Notes: a model not told the origin generated them from the letters alone. A stretch of DNA of 64,000 nt from Nocardioides thalensis (GCF_013410655.1 NZ_JACCFP010000001.1:2627501-2691500), one strand, 5' to 3'; positions 18,067-27,281 are shown, counted from the first letter of the stretch. Translations and numbers: made by a program.

Positions 18067-20220
18067 GTGCCCACGACCGACCCCGCGCCCGCGCAGGTGC
18101 AGAGCGTGCCCGCGCGCATCGCCTGCGTCGTGGGGCCCGCGATCACCGCCGCCGCAGGGGTGTTCGCGGTGCTCGTCACCGACCGGGCGCCGGCGGACCA
18201 CGTCGCCGCGCTGGAGCTGCCGGGCCCGTGGACCGACAGCCTGGCCGGGCTGGCGCTCGCGGCTGCGGGCACCGTCGTGCTCCGGAACCGCAGGCACGTC
18301 CTCGGCTGGCTGCTCCTCGCCTTCGGCATGTGGTCGGCACTCAACGCCGCGAGCGGTGCCTGGCTCGCGCTGGCCACCGCGCACGACCCAGCGCTGCCGG
18401 GCGCGGAGCTCGCCTTCTGGTTCTTCATGCGGCTCGGCGCCGGCCTGCTGCTGATCCTGCCGCTGATCCTCCTGCTCTACCCGACCGGCCGGCTGCCGAC
18501 CGGGCGCTGGCGATGGCCGGCCCTGGTGTCGCTCGCCGGCACCGCAGCGCTCCCGCTCCTCCTGCTCGTGATCCCCGCCGAGGTCGCCGAGATGGAGTCG
18601 CCCGACTCGCCCTTGCCACCGTCGGTGCTGGCTCTCGACCTCGATCCGGTCACGATCCCGCTCCCCGACCAGGTGTGGCAGGCGGCACTCCAGGCGTCGT
18701 ACCTCGTGGTGCCGGTCAGCCTGGTCCTGCCGTTCCTGATCGTGACGGCCGGCTACCGCCGCGCGAGCGGCGCCGACCGGGTCCGCATGCGCTGGTTGCT
18801 GTGGGCCGGCATCGTCGACGTCCTCGTGATGCTGGCGTTCGCGGTGCTTCCCGACGCGGTCGGGTCCTACGGCCTCTCCGTCGCGCTCGCCGTCACAGGC
18901 GCGGCGGTGGCGGTCGGCCTCGTCCGTCCGGACGTCATCGACGTCGACCGACTCCTCGACAGCACCATCGTGTACGGCGCTCTCGTCGTCTTGTCGTACC
19001 TCCTCGACCTCGCGCTGCTCGCGCTCGCGAGCAACCTCCTCGGCGCACACCTGTCGGGCGCCGAGTCGCTCGTGCTCGCGGTCTTCGTGGTCTCCCTGGT
19101 CTACGCGCCGCTGCGGCACCGGCTGTGGCGCTGGGTACGGCGCAGCGCCCGAGGTGAGCGCGACGACCCCTACGGCGTCATGTCGCGCCTGGCCGCTCGT
19201 CTCGAGACCTCGGACACGCCGTCGTCGCAGCTCCTCGAGATCGCCCGAGCTGTCAGCCGTGCGTTCCGCACCACCTACGCCGGGGTCGAGCTGCTCCAGG
19301 ACGACGGCAGCCACGTGACCGTCGAGCACGGGACACCGCCCGCCGAGACCGACGCGATGCCCATCGCCTACCGAGGCGAGGCCATCGGCTGGCTCCACCT
19401 CCCACGCGGACCGCGGCAGCGACTGCGCCGTGCGGACGAGGCACTCCTGGCCGACATGGTCCGTCAGGCTGCCGCGGCGGCGCGCGCGGCCCAGCTCTCC
19501 GACCAGCTGCAGGCGAGCCGGGAGCGGATCGTCACCGCTGTCGAGGACGAGCGCCGTCGCCTGCGCAACGAGCTCCACGACGGGCTCGGCCCGACGCTCG
19601 CCGCGATCGCATCCCGCATCGACACCGCCCGGATCACCGCGCAGCGGGCGCCCACGGAGGCCGACCACGCGCTGGCGGCCGCGCGGGGCGACATCTCCGG
19701 CCTGCTCGCCGAAGTACGCCGCCTGGTGCACGGTCTGCGACCGCCTGCGCTCGACGACGTCGGCCTGGCGGGGGCACTGCGCCAGCAGGCCGACCGGATC
19801 CGCACGCCCGCGCTGTCGGTCACCGTCGACGTCGCCGCCGACCTCGGTCCGCTGCCTGCCGCGGCTGAGGTGGCGGCCTTCCGGATCGCGTCCGAGGCGC
19901 TCACCAACGCCGTACGCCACTCCGGCGCCGGGCACGCTCACGTGCGGATCGACGTACGAGACCAGGAGCTGGTCGTCGAGGTGGCGGACGACGGTGTCGG
20001 CATCGGCCCGGACTCGCTCGCGGGCGTCGGGCTGTCGTCGATGCGGGAGCGAGCTCGCGAGCTGGGCGGTCGCTGCACCGTGGAGTCGTCGGCTGCTGGC
20101 GGCACCCGCGTGACCGCGCACCTACCGATCCGTGAGGTCGCCGGTGGGAGGGTCACGGCCCCCGCGCCGCGCAGCGAGCCCGCGGTGACACCGCAGGCGT
20201 CGATGGAGGTGACGCTGTGA
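18067..20220 (+). CDS. NarL-type sensor histidine kinase, multi-pass membrane
   Basis: A 717-aa kinase. The first ~330 residues contain many transmembrane segments in a 7TMR-like sensor region. A GAF-like segment (about 390-470) is followed by a HisKA_3 domain with RNELHDGLG (phosphoacceptor H504), then HATPase_c with N box EALTNAVRHSG, G1 DDGVGIG and G2 GVGLSSMRERARELGG. GTG at 18067 is chosen because upstream frame sequence overlaps the divergent membrane protein gene. It overlaps the response regulator by 4 nt (GTGA). Stimulus unknown. Confidence 0.9.
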   Translation: MPTTDPAPAQVQSVPARIACVVGPAITAAAGVFAVLVTDRAPADHVAALELPGPWTDSLAGLALAAAGTVVLRNRRHVLGWLLLAFGMWSALNAASGAWLALATAHDPALPGAELAFWFFMRLGAGLLLILPLILLLYPTGRLPTGRWRWPALVSLAGTAALPLLLLVIPAEVAEMESPDSPLPPSVLALDLDPVTIPLPDQVWQAALQASYLVVPVSLVLPFLIVTAGYRRASGADRVRMRWLLWAGIVDVLVMLAFAVLPDAVGSYGLSVALAVTGAAVAVGLVRPDVIDVDRLLDSTIVYGALVVLSYLLDLALLALASNLLGAHLSGAESLVLAVFVVSLVYAPLRHRLWRWVRRSARGERDDPYGVMSRLAARLETSDTPSSQLLEIARAVSRAFRTTYAGVELLQDDGSHVTVEHGTPPAETDAMPIAYRGEAIGWLHLPRGPRQRLRRADEALLADMVRQAAAAARAAQLSDQLQASRERIVTAVEDERRRLRNELHDGLGPTLAAIASRIDTARITAQRAPTEADHALAAARGDISGLLAEVRRLVHGLRPPALDDVGLAGALRQQADRIRTPALSVTVDVAADLGPLPAAAEVAAFRIASEALTNAVRHSGAGHAHVRIDVRDQELVVEVADDGVGIGPDSLAGVGLSSMRERARELGGRCTVESSAAGGTRVTAHLPIREVAGGRVTAPAPRSEPAVTPQASMEVTL

Positions 20221-20888
20221 ACGAGGCGGCGGTGCGGGTGCTGGTCGTCGATGATCACCCGGTGTTCCGCGAGGGGTTCGCGGCGCTCCTCGGCAGCATG
20301 GACGGCATCAGCGTCGTCGACACCGCCGGCGACGGCCAGCAGGCGCTCGACGCGGTCGACCGCCATGGCGAGGACGGTGTGGACGTGGTGGTCATGGACG
20401 TCCAGATGCCGGTCCTCGACGGGGTCGAGGCGACCCGGCGGCTGCTCGCGCGACACCCGGGCGTGCGCGTGCTCGTGCTGACCATGTCGGAGGAGGACTC
20501 GACCGTGCTGGACGCGGTGCAGGCCGGCGCGCGGGGCTATCTGCTCAAGGGCGCCGAGCCCGCCGAAATCCTGCGCGCCGTCTTCACCGCCGCCGAGGGC
20601 GGCATCGTGTTCGGGGCCGGGCTGGCGGCCCAGGTCGTCGACTTCTTCGCCGCCGTCTCTGCGACGGACCGATCGCCGTTCCCCGAGCTCTCCGCGCGCG
20701 AGCACGAGGTGCTCGACCTCGTCGCCGCCGGACTCTCCAACCCGCAGATCGCCCAGCGGCTCTTCCTCTCCCCGAAGACGGTCCGCAACCACGTGAGCGC
20801 CGTGCTCACCAAGCTGGCCGCGGTCGACCGCGCCGAGGCGATCGTTCGGGCCCGCGACGCAGGGCTGGGACGCCAGGCGCGACGCTGA
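20217..20888 (+). CDS. NarL/FixJ-family response regulator
   Basis: A 223-aa regulator with a receiver domain (VDDHPVFREG at about 10-19; phosphoacceptor D61 in VVMDVQMP; K in YLLKG) and a C-terminal LuxR-type helix-turn-helix (LSAREHEVLDLVAAGLSNPQ, LSPKTVRNHVSAVLTKL). It is coupled to the kinase by a GTGA overlap, so the two form a dedicated pair. Its stop lies 5 nt from the convergent sulfatase gene stop. Confidence 0.94.
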   Translation: MNEAAVRVLVVDDHPVFREGFAALLGSMDGISVVDTAGDGQQALDAVDRHGEDGVDVVVMDVQMPVLDGVEATRRLLARHPGVRVLVLTMSEEDSTVLDAVQAGARGYLLKGAEPAEILRAVFTAAEGGIVFGAGLAAQVVDFFAAVSATDRSPFPELSAREHEVLDLVAAGLSNPQIAQRLFLSPKTVRNHVSAVLTKLAAVDRAEAIVRARDAGLGRQARR

Positions 20889-20892
20889 CAGG

Positions 20893-22398
20893 TCAGGGCG
20901 CCAGGCACTCCTTGCCGGCGCACGTCTCCAGCCGGTCGAGCTCGGCGAGCAGCTCCTCGCGCCACGGCCTCTCCGCCTCGGACGTGGTCCCGTCGAGCTG
21001 GAACGGGTCGTCGGCCAGGTCGTAGGTCTCGACCCAGCCGTCGAAGTAGCGCAGCAGCACCCGGCCGTCGGAGGTGCGGATGCCGGTGTAGAGCCGCTGC
21101 TGGTCCTCGTTGGGCCAGCCGCCGGCCTCGAGCAGCAGGTGGCGGTCGGCCAGGTGATCGTGGTCGTTGGTGGCGTCCACCAAGGAGACCCCGTCCTGCG
21201 GCAGGCCGGGCTTCGCCCGCGCGAGGTCGAGGATGGTGGCGGGCAGGTCGGTGAGCGACACGAGCTGGTCCCGTACGGCGCCGCGGGCGATGCCGGGGCC
21301 GGCCATCAGCAGCGGGACGCGGATCGATTCCTCGTAGCCGTAGATCTTCTGGTTGAAGCCGTGCTCGCCCAGCATGGTGCCGTTGTCGGAGGTGAACACG
21401 AGCACGGTGTCGTCGAGCTCGCCGACCGCGGCGAGGGTGTCGACCACGCGGGCGATCGCGTCGTCGACCGACCTCAGCGACTCGCGGCGCTGACGGAAGA
21501 GCTCGTTCATCGCCGCGGGGTCGAGCGCGCTGCGCTCCTCGAGCCAGCTCGGCTTGTCACTGAGGTCCGCTTCGTGGCGACTCGGCTTCGGCGGCAGCCC
21601 GCCGGCCACCGTGTCGCGATAGCGGTCCTCGACCGCAGGCGTGCCGACGCGGCCCTCCCCCGTCGGGTCGTCCGCCTCCACCGGGCCGCCCACGTGCGGC
21701 GCGAGGAACCCCGACCAGACGAAGAACGGCGCCTCGCCCTCGGCGTACTCCCGCACGAGCGAGGAGACGGTCTCAGCTGTCCAGGTCGACTGGTACTGCC
21801 TGCGCGGCACCAGAGTGCCGTTCTCGTTCACGGTGAACGACCGGTACTGGTAGGGCCCGACGACCGGGACGTACCAGTCGGTCCAGCCGTCCGGCACGTG
21901 CGTCGCGCCGTCCTGGTCAGCGGGGTCGGGATAGCCGTTGAGGTACTTGCCGACCATCGCCGTGCGGTAGCCCGCGTCCTGGAGCCAGAGCGGCAGCGTC
22001 TCGGTCTCGTCGAAGTGGCCGTAGCCGCCCCACGGCTCCTCGTTGCCCAGCACCCCGTGGTTGTGGGCGACCTGGCCGGTGAGGAGGGTCGCCCGCGACG
22101 GGCAGCACAGCGGGTACTGCGCGATCGCCTGCCTGAACGTCGTGCCGGCGTCGCCGATCAGCCGCCGGGTCCGGGGCATGACCGCGAGCTCGTCGAGCGT
22201 CTGGTCGTCGGTCACGAAGAGCACCACGTTGGGCTGCTCCCGCGGCGTCCCCCCGGGCCGTCCGCCTGTCGCGGACTCCGAGGAGTCGGGCGTCAGCGCG
22301 GGCGCCTCGCCGTCGGTGCACGCCGCAAGGCCGAGCACGACCAACGAGATGGCGACAGCGAGGAGGGCCCGGACCCGTTCGATGCCGGGCACCTCCAT
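20893..22398 (-). CDS. Sulfatase lipoprotein
   Basis: A 501-aa exported sulfatase. A lipoprotein signal peptide ends in the lipobox LAAC (C27). The sulfatase core starts PNVVLFVTDDQT (metal-site Asp pair) and has the C-x-P-S-R formylglycine motif as CCPSR (C98-R102), which needs a formylglycine-generating enzyme that is not in this window. FVWSGFLAPH and FTSDNGTMLGEHG are further family segments. Substrate unknown, perhaps a sulfated glycan. It lies 3 nt after the RNA-ligase-like gene and probably shares its transcript. Confidence 0.9.
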   Translation of the reverse strand: MEVPGIERVRALLAVAISLVVLGLAACTDGEAPALTPDSSESATGGRPGGTPREQPNVVLFVTDDQTLDELAVMPRTRRLIGDAGTTFRQAIAQYPLCCPSRATLLTGQVAHNHGVLGNEEPWGGYGHFDETETLPLWLQDAGYRTAMVGKYLNGYPDPADQDGATHVPDGWTDWYVPVVGPYQYRSFTVNENGTLVPRRQYQSTWTAETVSSLVREYAEGEAPFFVWSGFLAPHVGGPVEADDPTGEGRVGTPAVEDRYRDTVAGGLPPKPSRHEADLSDKPSWLEERSALDPAAMNELFRQRRESLRSVDDAIARVVDTLAAVGELDDTVLVFTSDNGTMLGEHGFNQKIYGYEESIRVPLLMAGPGIARGAVRDQLVSLTDLPATILDLARAKPGLPQDGVSLVDATNDHDHLADRHLLLEAGGWPNEDQQRLYTGIRTSDGRVLLRYFDGWVETYDLADDPFQLDGTTSEAERPWREELLAELDRLETCAGKECLAP

Positions 22399-22401
22399 GA
22401 C

Positions 22402-22983
22402 CTACCCCCTGACGCTGCTCACCCGGTCGGGCTCAAGGGTAGGCACGCCGAGCGCCCACGTGGCGCGAACGTGGCAGTTGCCTGTCTCGTACCAGTGCAG
22501 CTCGACCCGGTCGGCCACGCAGCGCGCGGGCAGCAGGTCACCCATCATCGCGCGGGTGCTCGCGACGTCGACCGTCGGGGAGACCCGGTCCAGCGTCACG
22601 TGCGGCACGAGGTCGCGGTACCGGCCGGCGTACGGCGGACACTGCGGGAACGCCTCGCACAGTCGCTCCGTCAGCAGGCTGAACGGCGCGGACGGCTCGG
22701 GTCTGGCGTGGACGACGCCGTCGGGGAACGCGTCGACGTCGTCGAGGCGGAAGTCGAACGCCGGCGTCGACGCAGCGATCTCGCCCACGACGGCGAGGTC
22801 GTCGGCGCTCGGTTCCTCGAGATACGGCGCGAGCACCGTCACGTGGGCGTGGGTGAACGCGGGGTCGCGGGACACGAGCTCCGGCGCGTAGTGCTCCCAA
22901 CGCGACCGTATGAAGGCCTCGAGCGCGGGCACTGGAACAAGCAGAACGCTGTGGCCGCGTTGCCGGGTCATGGGGATGACCAT
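22402..22983 (-). CDS. 2'-5' RNA ligase-like (2H phosphoesterase) protein
   Basis: A 193-aa protein of the 2H phosphoesterase/LigT group with both HxT motifs: HAHVTVLAPY and PHVTLDRV. Family members act on cyclic phosphates or 2'-5' RNA linkages; the true substrate is unknown. ATG at 22983 or 22971 (MTRQRGHSVLLVPVP) are both plausible; no clear ribosome binding site decides. It is the first gene of a two-gene unit with the sulfatase. Confidence 0.8.
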   Translation of the reverse strand: MVIPMTRQRGHSVLLVPVPALEAFIRSRWEHYAPELVSRDPAFTHAHVTVLAPYLEEPSADDLAVVGEIAASTPAFDFRLDDVDAFPDGVVHARPEPSAPFSLLTERLCEAFPQCPPYAGRYRDLVPHVTLDRVSPTVDVASTRAMMGDLLPARCVADRVELHWYETGNCHVRATWALGVPTLEPDRVSSVRG

Positions 22984-23134
22984 CGCACAGGTGCGAGGTG
23001 CGTCACTCAGCAGGTGAATTCCTGGTGTCCGACGTCGCCCCCGCACCTCTGCCTCGTTGTGCCCTGTGGACCGGCGCGCTGACCTCGGCTCAGCCAGATC
23101 GATCCACTACTCGGGGATTACTGGGGGGTAATCG

Positions 23135-23248
23135 ATGACAACGAACATTCCTGAAGTCGACAACACCGAAGTGCCGGAGATGTCCGGGGTGCTGATGCTC
23201 CTGGCGATCCTGCTCCTGCTGGGCGTGCTGGTGACCGTGGCCACCTGA
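23135..23248 (+). CDS. 37-aa single-pass membrane protein
   Basis: A short gene: ATG at 23135 follows a G6 ribosome binding site (23123-23128) by 6 nt. The protein starts MTTNIPEVDNTEVPEMSGV, an acidic polar head, then has one transmembrane helix of about 18 residues (LMLLAILLLLGVLVTV) and stops. No family recognised. It lies between two minus-strand genes and ends 10 nt before the GNAT stop codon. Support is the strong RBS and the head/TM design; expression is unproven. Confidence 0.55.
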   Translation: MTTNIPEVDNTEVPEMSGVLMLLAILLLLGVLVTVAT

Positions 23249-23258
23249 CACCAGGTCC

Positions 23259-23723
23259 TCAGGAGATCGCGCCGGGCCACTCCATCCGGAGGTCCAGGGC
23301 ACGCTCCTCGTTGCCGGAGCCGTCGGTGTGCTCGCGCTCGACCAGCCCGCGCGCGGCGTAGAACGCCCGCGTCGGATGGTTGACCTCGAACACCCACAGC
23401 GAGAACCCGTCGGGACGCAGCGCCTTGACCACGTCGAGGAGCGCGGACCCGACGCCGCAACCCTGCGCCCCGGGATCGACGTACAGATCGTCGAGCCAGG
23501 TCGGTGTGAACCGCGCGTAGCCGACCACGACGTCGTCGACCTCGGCCACCCAGACCTCGTCCTCGGCCAGCCGTCCGGCGAGCCAGGCCCGCACCTCGGC
23601 CTCGCTGTGGATCCCTGGCGGCATCGACGCCGCCGCCCGTGCCCTGAGGTGTACGTCGGCGACGGCGCTCGCGTCGTCAGGAGTCGCCGGCCGCAGCGCG
23701 ACCGCTGCGTCAGTGGATCTCAC
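23259..23723 (-). CDS. GNAT-family acetyltransferase
   Basis: A 154-aa N-acetyltransferase. The domain runs the full length: [19 protein letters not shown] at the start, [27 protein letters not shown] with the acetyl-CoA loop (Q/R-x-x-G-x-G/A type, GCGVGSAL), and [13 protein letters not shown]. Substrate unknown. GTG at 23723 lies 14 nt inside the 3' end of the pseudouridine synthase gene, so it is the last gene of that operon. Confidence 0.88.
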   Translation of the reverse strand: MRSTDAAVALRPATPDDASAVADVHLRARAAASMPPGIHSEAEVRAWLAGRLAEDEVWVAEVDDVVVGYARFTPTWLDDLYVDPGAQGCGVGSALLDVVKALRPDGFSLWVFEVNHPTRAFYAARGLVEREHTDGSGNEERALDLRMEWPGAIS

Positions 23724-24648
23724 GGACGACGTCGAGCGCGCGGGCCAGGTCGTCGGGGTACGTCGACTCGTACTCGACGTAGTCGCCCGTCTCCGGGTGC
23801 TCGAAGCCGAGCCGCACGGCGTGCAGCCACTGGCGCGTCAGGCCCAGTCGCTTCGCCAGCGTCGGGTCGGCGCCGTACGTGAGGTCGCCGCAGCACGGGT
23901 GTCGGAGCGCCGACATGTGCACCCGGATCTGGTGGGTGCGGCCCGTCTCGAGGTGCACCTCGAGCAGGCTGGCGAAGCGGTGTGCCTCGAGCGTCTCGTA
24001 GTGGGTGACGCTCGCACGGCCACCCTCCATCACCGCGAACTTGTAGTCGGCGCCCGGGTGCCGGCCGATCGGCGCGTCGATCGTGCCGCTGAGCGGGTCG
24101 GGGTGCCCCTGGACGAGCGCGTGGTAGGTCTTGTCGACCGTGCGCTGGCGGAACGCGTTCTTGAGCACCGAGTAGGCGTGCTCGGACTTGCAGATCACCA
24201 TCACGCCCGAGGTGCCGACGTCGAGGCGCTGGACGATGCCCTCGCGCTCCTTGGCGCCGGAGGTGGAGATCCGGAAGCCGGCGCCGGCGAGGTGCCCGAC
24301 CACGGTCGGACCGCGCCAGCCGGGCGACGGGTGGACCGCGACGCCGACCGGCTTGTCGATCACCACGATCGCGTCGTCGTCGTGGATGATCTTGATGCCT
24401 TCCACGATCTCGGGCACGACCTCCAGCGGATCAGCCTCCTGCGGGATCTCGACGTCCAGCACGGCGCCGGGCATCAGCCGCTCGCTCTTGGTCGCGATGG
24501 TGGCGCCGTCGATCTGGACCCGGCCGTCGGCGATCAGCTCGGCCGCGCGGGTGCGGGAGACGCCGAACAGCTGCGCCATGGCGACATCGACGCGCTCGCC
24601 CTCGAGGCTGTCGGGCACGGGGAGGCTGCGGTGGTCGACGCTGGTCAC
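23710..24648 (-). CDS. rluD: RluA-family rRNA pseudouridine synthase
   Basis: A 312-aa enzyme that isomerises uridines in rRNA. An S4 RNA-binding domain (about 15-75, [20 protein letters not shown]) precedes the synthase domain with the catalytic Asp in [12 protein letters not shown] (D143). The closest assignment is RluD-like (23S rRNA). GTG start overlaps the lspA stop by 4 nt; the lspA-rluD order is conserved in many bacteria. Confidence 0.9.
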   Translation of the reverse strand: MTSVDHRSLPVPDSLEGERVDVAMAQLFGVSRTRAAELIADGRVQIDGATIATKSERLMPGAVLDVEIPQEADPLEVVPEIVEGIKIIHDDDAIVVIDKPVGVAVHPSPGWRGPTVVGHLAGAGFRISTSGAKEREGIVQRLDVGTSGVMVICKSEHAYSVLKNAFRQRTVDKTYHALVQGHPDPLSGTIDAPIGRHPGADYKFAVMEGGRASVTHYETLEAHRFASLLEVHLETGRTHQIRVHMSALRHPCCGDLTYGADPTLAKRLGLTRQWLHAVRLGFEHPETGDYVEYESTYPDDLARALDVVREIH

Positions 24649-25244
24649 GCGTCCTCCTCGTCGGTCACCCCGTCGGCCTTCTCGTCGGTCTCCTTGGCCG
24701 CGCGGCTGCCGTCGAGCTGGACGCCGCGGAAGGCCTGGAGGATCACCAGTCCGGCACCGACGTTGATGCAGATGTCGGCGACGTTGAAGACCGGCCAGTT
24801 CGGGAGCATCAGGAAGTCGATGACGTGCCCGCGGAACGGTGACGGATCGCGCACCAGCCGGTCGGTCAGGTTGCCGTCGATGCCGGCGAGGATCAGGCCG
24901 AGGCCGATCGCCCAGATCGCCGACCCGAGGCGCCGGCTGAACCAGAGCACGACGAACGTCGCGACGATCGCGAGGCAGGTGAGCGCAACCGTGAAGTCGG
25001 TGCCGAGGCTGAACGCCGCACCGGGGTTGTAGGTCAGGTGGAGCTGGAGGAGCTCTCCGACGACCTGGACGTCGGGCTCGCCCGCAAGCTCCGAGACCGC
25101 CCAGTGCTTCGTGAGCTGGTCGACGGCGTACGCGACGAGCGCCACGCCGGCGAAGAGAAGCCAGCTGCGCGACCGGGCGGGGGCCTCGTGCCCGTCGGCG
25201 CCGCCCTCGGGCGTGCCTACCGACGTTCCTCTCGCTGCTTGCAT
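24645..25244 (-). CDS. lspA: Prolipoprotein signal peptidase II
   Basis: A 199-aa membrane aspartyl protease that removes signal peptides from diacylglyceryl-modified lipoproteins. Four transmembrane segments; the two catalytic aspartates are in GNLTDRLV and [16 protein letters not shown] is also typical. ATG at 25244 lies 28 nt inside the DksA/TraR gene, so translation is coupled. An acidic C-terminal tail ([16 protein letters not shown]) extends beyond the core. Confidence 0.93.
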   Translation of the reverse strand: MQAARGTSVGTPEGGADGHEAPARSRSWLLFAGVALVAYAVDQLTKHWAVSELAGEPDVQVVGELLQLHLTYNPGAAFSLGTDFTVALTCLAIVATFVVLWFSRRLGSAIWAIGLGLILAGIDGNLTDRLVRDPSPFRGHVIDFLMLPNWPVFNVADICINVGAGLVILQAFRGVQLDGSRAAKETDEKADGVTDEEDA

Positions 25245-26275
25245 GTCATGCAAAGTGTTGCACGGGGGAATGCCATCAGCCGCATCTTCCCGATGGGGTT
25301 GCCGCACGACTCGCACACGCCGTAGGTGCCGTCGTCGATGCGCGCCAGGGCCCGCTCGATCTGGGCCAGCTTCTCGCGCTCGTGGTTGAGCACCGTGAGC
25401 TCGTGGTCGCGCTCGAACGAGGTCGCGCCCACGTCGGCCTGGTCCTGCCCGGCGCCGTCACCGGCGTCCCGCAGCAGGCCCGACAGGTCGGCCTCCTGCT
25501 CGGCGACGATCTCGGCGCTGTGGGTTTGCTGCTCGTGCAGCTCCGCGACCACCTCGGCGAGCTCCGCCTTCGACCAGGCCTCCTCGCCCTCGAGGACGAC
25601 CAGGGTGGACGCCTTCTTGGTGGGCGTGGCCTTCTTGGCCGGTGCCTTCTTGGCGGGAGCCGCCTTGGTCGTGGCCGGAGCCTTCTTCACGGGGGCCGCC
25701 TTCTTCGCCGGAGCGGTCTTCTTCGCAGGGGTGGACTTCTTCACGGGTGCGGCGGCCTTCGTGGCCGGCGCGGTCTTCTTTGCGGGCGTCTTCTTCGCCG
25801 GCGTGGCCTTCTTGGCGGGCGCCTTCTTCGCCGGCGCGGCCTTCTTGGCGGGCGCCTTCTTCGCCGGCGCGGCCTTCTTGGCGGGCGCCTTCTTCGCCGG
25901 CGCGGCCTTCTTGGCCGGAGCCTTCTTCGCCGGCGCCGCCTTCTTGGCCGGAGCCTTCTTCGCCGGCGCCGCCTTCTTGGCCGGAGCCTTCTTCGCCGGC
26001 GCCGCCTTCTTGGCCGGAGCCTTCTTCGCCGGCGCCGCCTTCTTCGCCAGAGCCTTCTTCGCCGGCGCCGCCTTCTTCGCCGGAGCCTTCTTCGCCGGTG
26101 CCGACTTCTTGGCGGGCGCCTTCTTGGCCGGCGCGGCCTTCTTCGCCGGTGCGGCGGCCTTCTTCTTGGTCGCTCCGTTGCTCGCAGCGCTGGACTGCGC
26201 CTTCGGTCGACGGATGATCCGCTTCGCTGCGGACGCTGCCGAGCCCGCCAGCGTCTTCTTCGAGGTGCGCGCCAC
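25217..26275 (-). CDS. DksA/TraR zinc-finger protein with histone H1-like Lys/Ala repeat tail
   Basis: A 352-aa chimeric protein. The N-terminal ~200 residues are a very basic repeat of an 11-residue unit ([11 protein letters not shown], about ten copies), as in eukaryotic H1-like tails and mycobacterial HupB. The C-terminal ~130 residues form a DksA/TraR domain with a C4 zinc finger CESC (C321, C324) and CMTC (C342, C345). DksA-type domains act in the RNA polymerase secondary channel; the tail would bind DNA or RNA non-specifically. GTG at 26275 is supported by AGGAGG 5 nt upstream. First gene of the lspA-rluD-GNAT operon. Confidence 0.88.
   Translation of the reverse strand: MARTSKKTLAGSAASAAKRIIRRPKAQSSAASNGATKKKAAAPAKKAAPAKKAPAKKSAPAKKAPAKKAAPAKKALAKKAAPAKKAPAKKAAPAKKAPAKKAAPAKKAPAKKAAPAKKAPAKKAAPAKKAPAKKAAPAKKAPAKKAAPAKKAPAKKATPAKKTPAKKTAPATKAAAPVKKSTPAKKTAPAKKAAPVKKAPATTKAAPAKKAPAKKATPTKKASTLVVLEGEEAWSKAELAEVVAELHEQQTHSAEIVAEQEADLSGLLRDAGDGAGQDQADVGATSFERDHELTVLNHEREKLAQIERALARIDDGTYGVCESCGNPIGKMRLMAFPRATLCMTCKQREERR
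25805..26140 (-). repeat. 33-bp coding tandem repeat
   Basis: About ten nearly identical 33-bp units encoding the [11 protein letters not shown] repeat. Units differ mainly by GGCGGGC versus GGCCGGA third-position changes, suggesting recent expansion by unequal exchange or slippage. Confidence 0.8.
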
Positions 26276-26299
26276 GAGGGCCTCCTGTTCGGAGCGACG

Positions 26300-26322
26300 C
26301 TCCGCCACGGCTTGCGGCGGAG
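26300..26322 (-). promoter_or_regulatory. Leader hairpin before dksA/traR RBS
   Basis: CTCCGCC and GGCGGAG arms around a 9-nt loop, in the untranslated leader about 14 nt before the AGGAGG site. It could shape initiation efficiency. Confidence 0.4.
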
Positions 26323-26331
26323 GCTGCAGGG

Positions 26332-26360
26332 ACCTTAGCCCCTGGTCGCGACCACTCCAA
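26332..26360 (-). promoter_or_regulatory. dksA/traR promoter with palindromic spacer
   Basis: Minus-strand TTGGAG (26355-26360), a 17-nt spacer and TAAGGT (26332-26337). The spacer contains the perfect 12-bp palindrome TGGTCGCGACCA (26343-26354), a candidate operator. Confidence 0.55.
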
Positions 26361-26398
26361 GCAGGCTCACCGGCTGGACCACGAGCCGAGAACACGCC

Positions 26399-26430
26399 GA
26401 ACGGCCGCCCACCGAGGTGAGCGGCCGTTC
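26399..26430 (-). terminator. divIVA terminator
   Basis: Perfect 10-bp arms GAACGGCCGC (26399-26408) and GCGGCCGTTC (26421-26430); the 12-nt loop can itself pair CACC with GGTG. It begins 22 nt after the divIVA stop codon. Confidence 0.85.
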
Positions 26431-26452
26431 GAGAGAACGTCGGGTCGACGGA

Positions 26453-27232
26453 CTAGCGCTCTTCCTCGCCCAGGATCGAGCGCAGGCGCTTGGGCGCCGG
26501 CGACTCCTCGACGGGAGCGACGGTGTCGCCCGGCGTCTGGAGCGCCTCGAGCTGCTGGGTGAAGTAGCTCTTGAGGCGCGAGCGGTACTCACGCTCGAAC
26601 GAGCGCAGGTTCTCGACCTCGATGTTGAGCTTGTCGCGCTCCTTCTCCAGGTCGCCGAACAGCTGCGTGCGGCGCTCGGCCGTCTCGCTGTCGAGCATCT
26701 CGGCGCGGGCGCGCGCGTCGGACTCGAGGCGGTCGGCCTTGCCCTTGGCCTCGTTCTCGAGGCGCTCGGCCTTGGTGCGGGCCTCGCCGACGATCTTGTC
26801 GGCCTCGTTCTTCGCGTCCTCGACCAGCTCGTCGGCGTTGCGCGTGGCGATCTCGAGGAGACGGGCCGCGGCGTTGGACGCCTCGGGCACGGTCTCGACC
26901 CGGATCGTCTCGACGCCACCGGAGATCTCGCCGGTGACCGGAGCGGCGGCCGGCACGGGGGCCGGGGTCGGCTCGGGGGTCGGCACGGGCGCAGCGATCG
27001 GCTCCGGGACCGGCTTGATGGCGGTCGCGGTGTCGTAGGAGTCGTACGACGCGGGGCCGCCCGACTGTGCCGCCGACAGCTTGGCGCGGAGTTCGTCGTT
27101 CTCCTGGGTCAGCCGGGCGAGCTCGGCCTCGACCTCGTCCAGGAACTGGTCGACCTCACCCATGTCGTAGCCCTCGCGCAACCGGACGGGGGTAAAGCGC
27201 TTGTTGCTCACGTCCTCGGGCGTCAGCGGCAT
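26453..27232 (-). CDS. divIVA: DivIVA/Wag31 polar growth protein
   Basis: A 259-aa coiled-coil protein that marks the cell pole or tip and recruits the wall-elongation machinery in actinobacteria. The N-terminal lipid-binding DivIVA domain is clear (LTPEDVSNKRFTPVRLREGY, then EVDQFLDEVEAEL). A proline-rich linker (about 75-110) and a long charged coiled coil (about 120-235) follow. It is last in the dcw-linked run and has its own promoter and a strong terminator. Confidence 0.95.
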   Translation of the reverse strand: MPLTPEDVSNKRFTPVRLREGYDMGEVDQFLDEVEAELARLTQENDELRAKLSAAQSGGPASYDSYDTATAIKPVPEPIAAPVPTPEPTPAPVPAAAPVTGEISGGVETIRVETVPEASNAAARLLEIATRNADELVEDAKNEADKIVGEARTKAERLENEAKGKADRLESDARARAEMLDSETAERRTQLFGDLEKERDKLNIEVENLRSFEREYRSRLKSYFTQQLEALQTPGDTVAPVEESPAPKRLRSILGEEER

Positions 27233-27255
27233 GACCTCACCTATCTTCGATCAAG

Positions 27256-27281
27256 GAGACACTCTGTCTCAGCGAACTCTA
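27256..27281 (-). promoter_or_regulatory. divIVA promoter with inverted repeat at start site
   Basis: Minus-strand -10 TAGAGT (27276-27281). The predicted start site falls in a perfect inverted repeat GAGACA-CTC-TGTCTC (27256-27270). GGTGAGG before ATG is the ribosome binding site. Confidence 0.5.

Noticed and set aside
17533..20121. 862-aa minus-strand open frame over the histidine kinase
   Set aside because: Low-complexity antisense translation with no domain; the plus strand has complete kinase motifs.
25805..26140. 33-bp repeats considered as a CRISPR-like array or assembly artefact
   Set aside because: The units are contiguous with no spacers and keep a single reading frame in a sensible protein.
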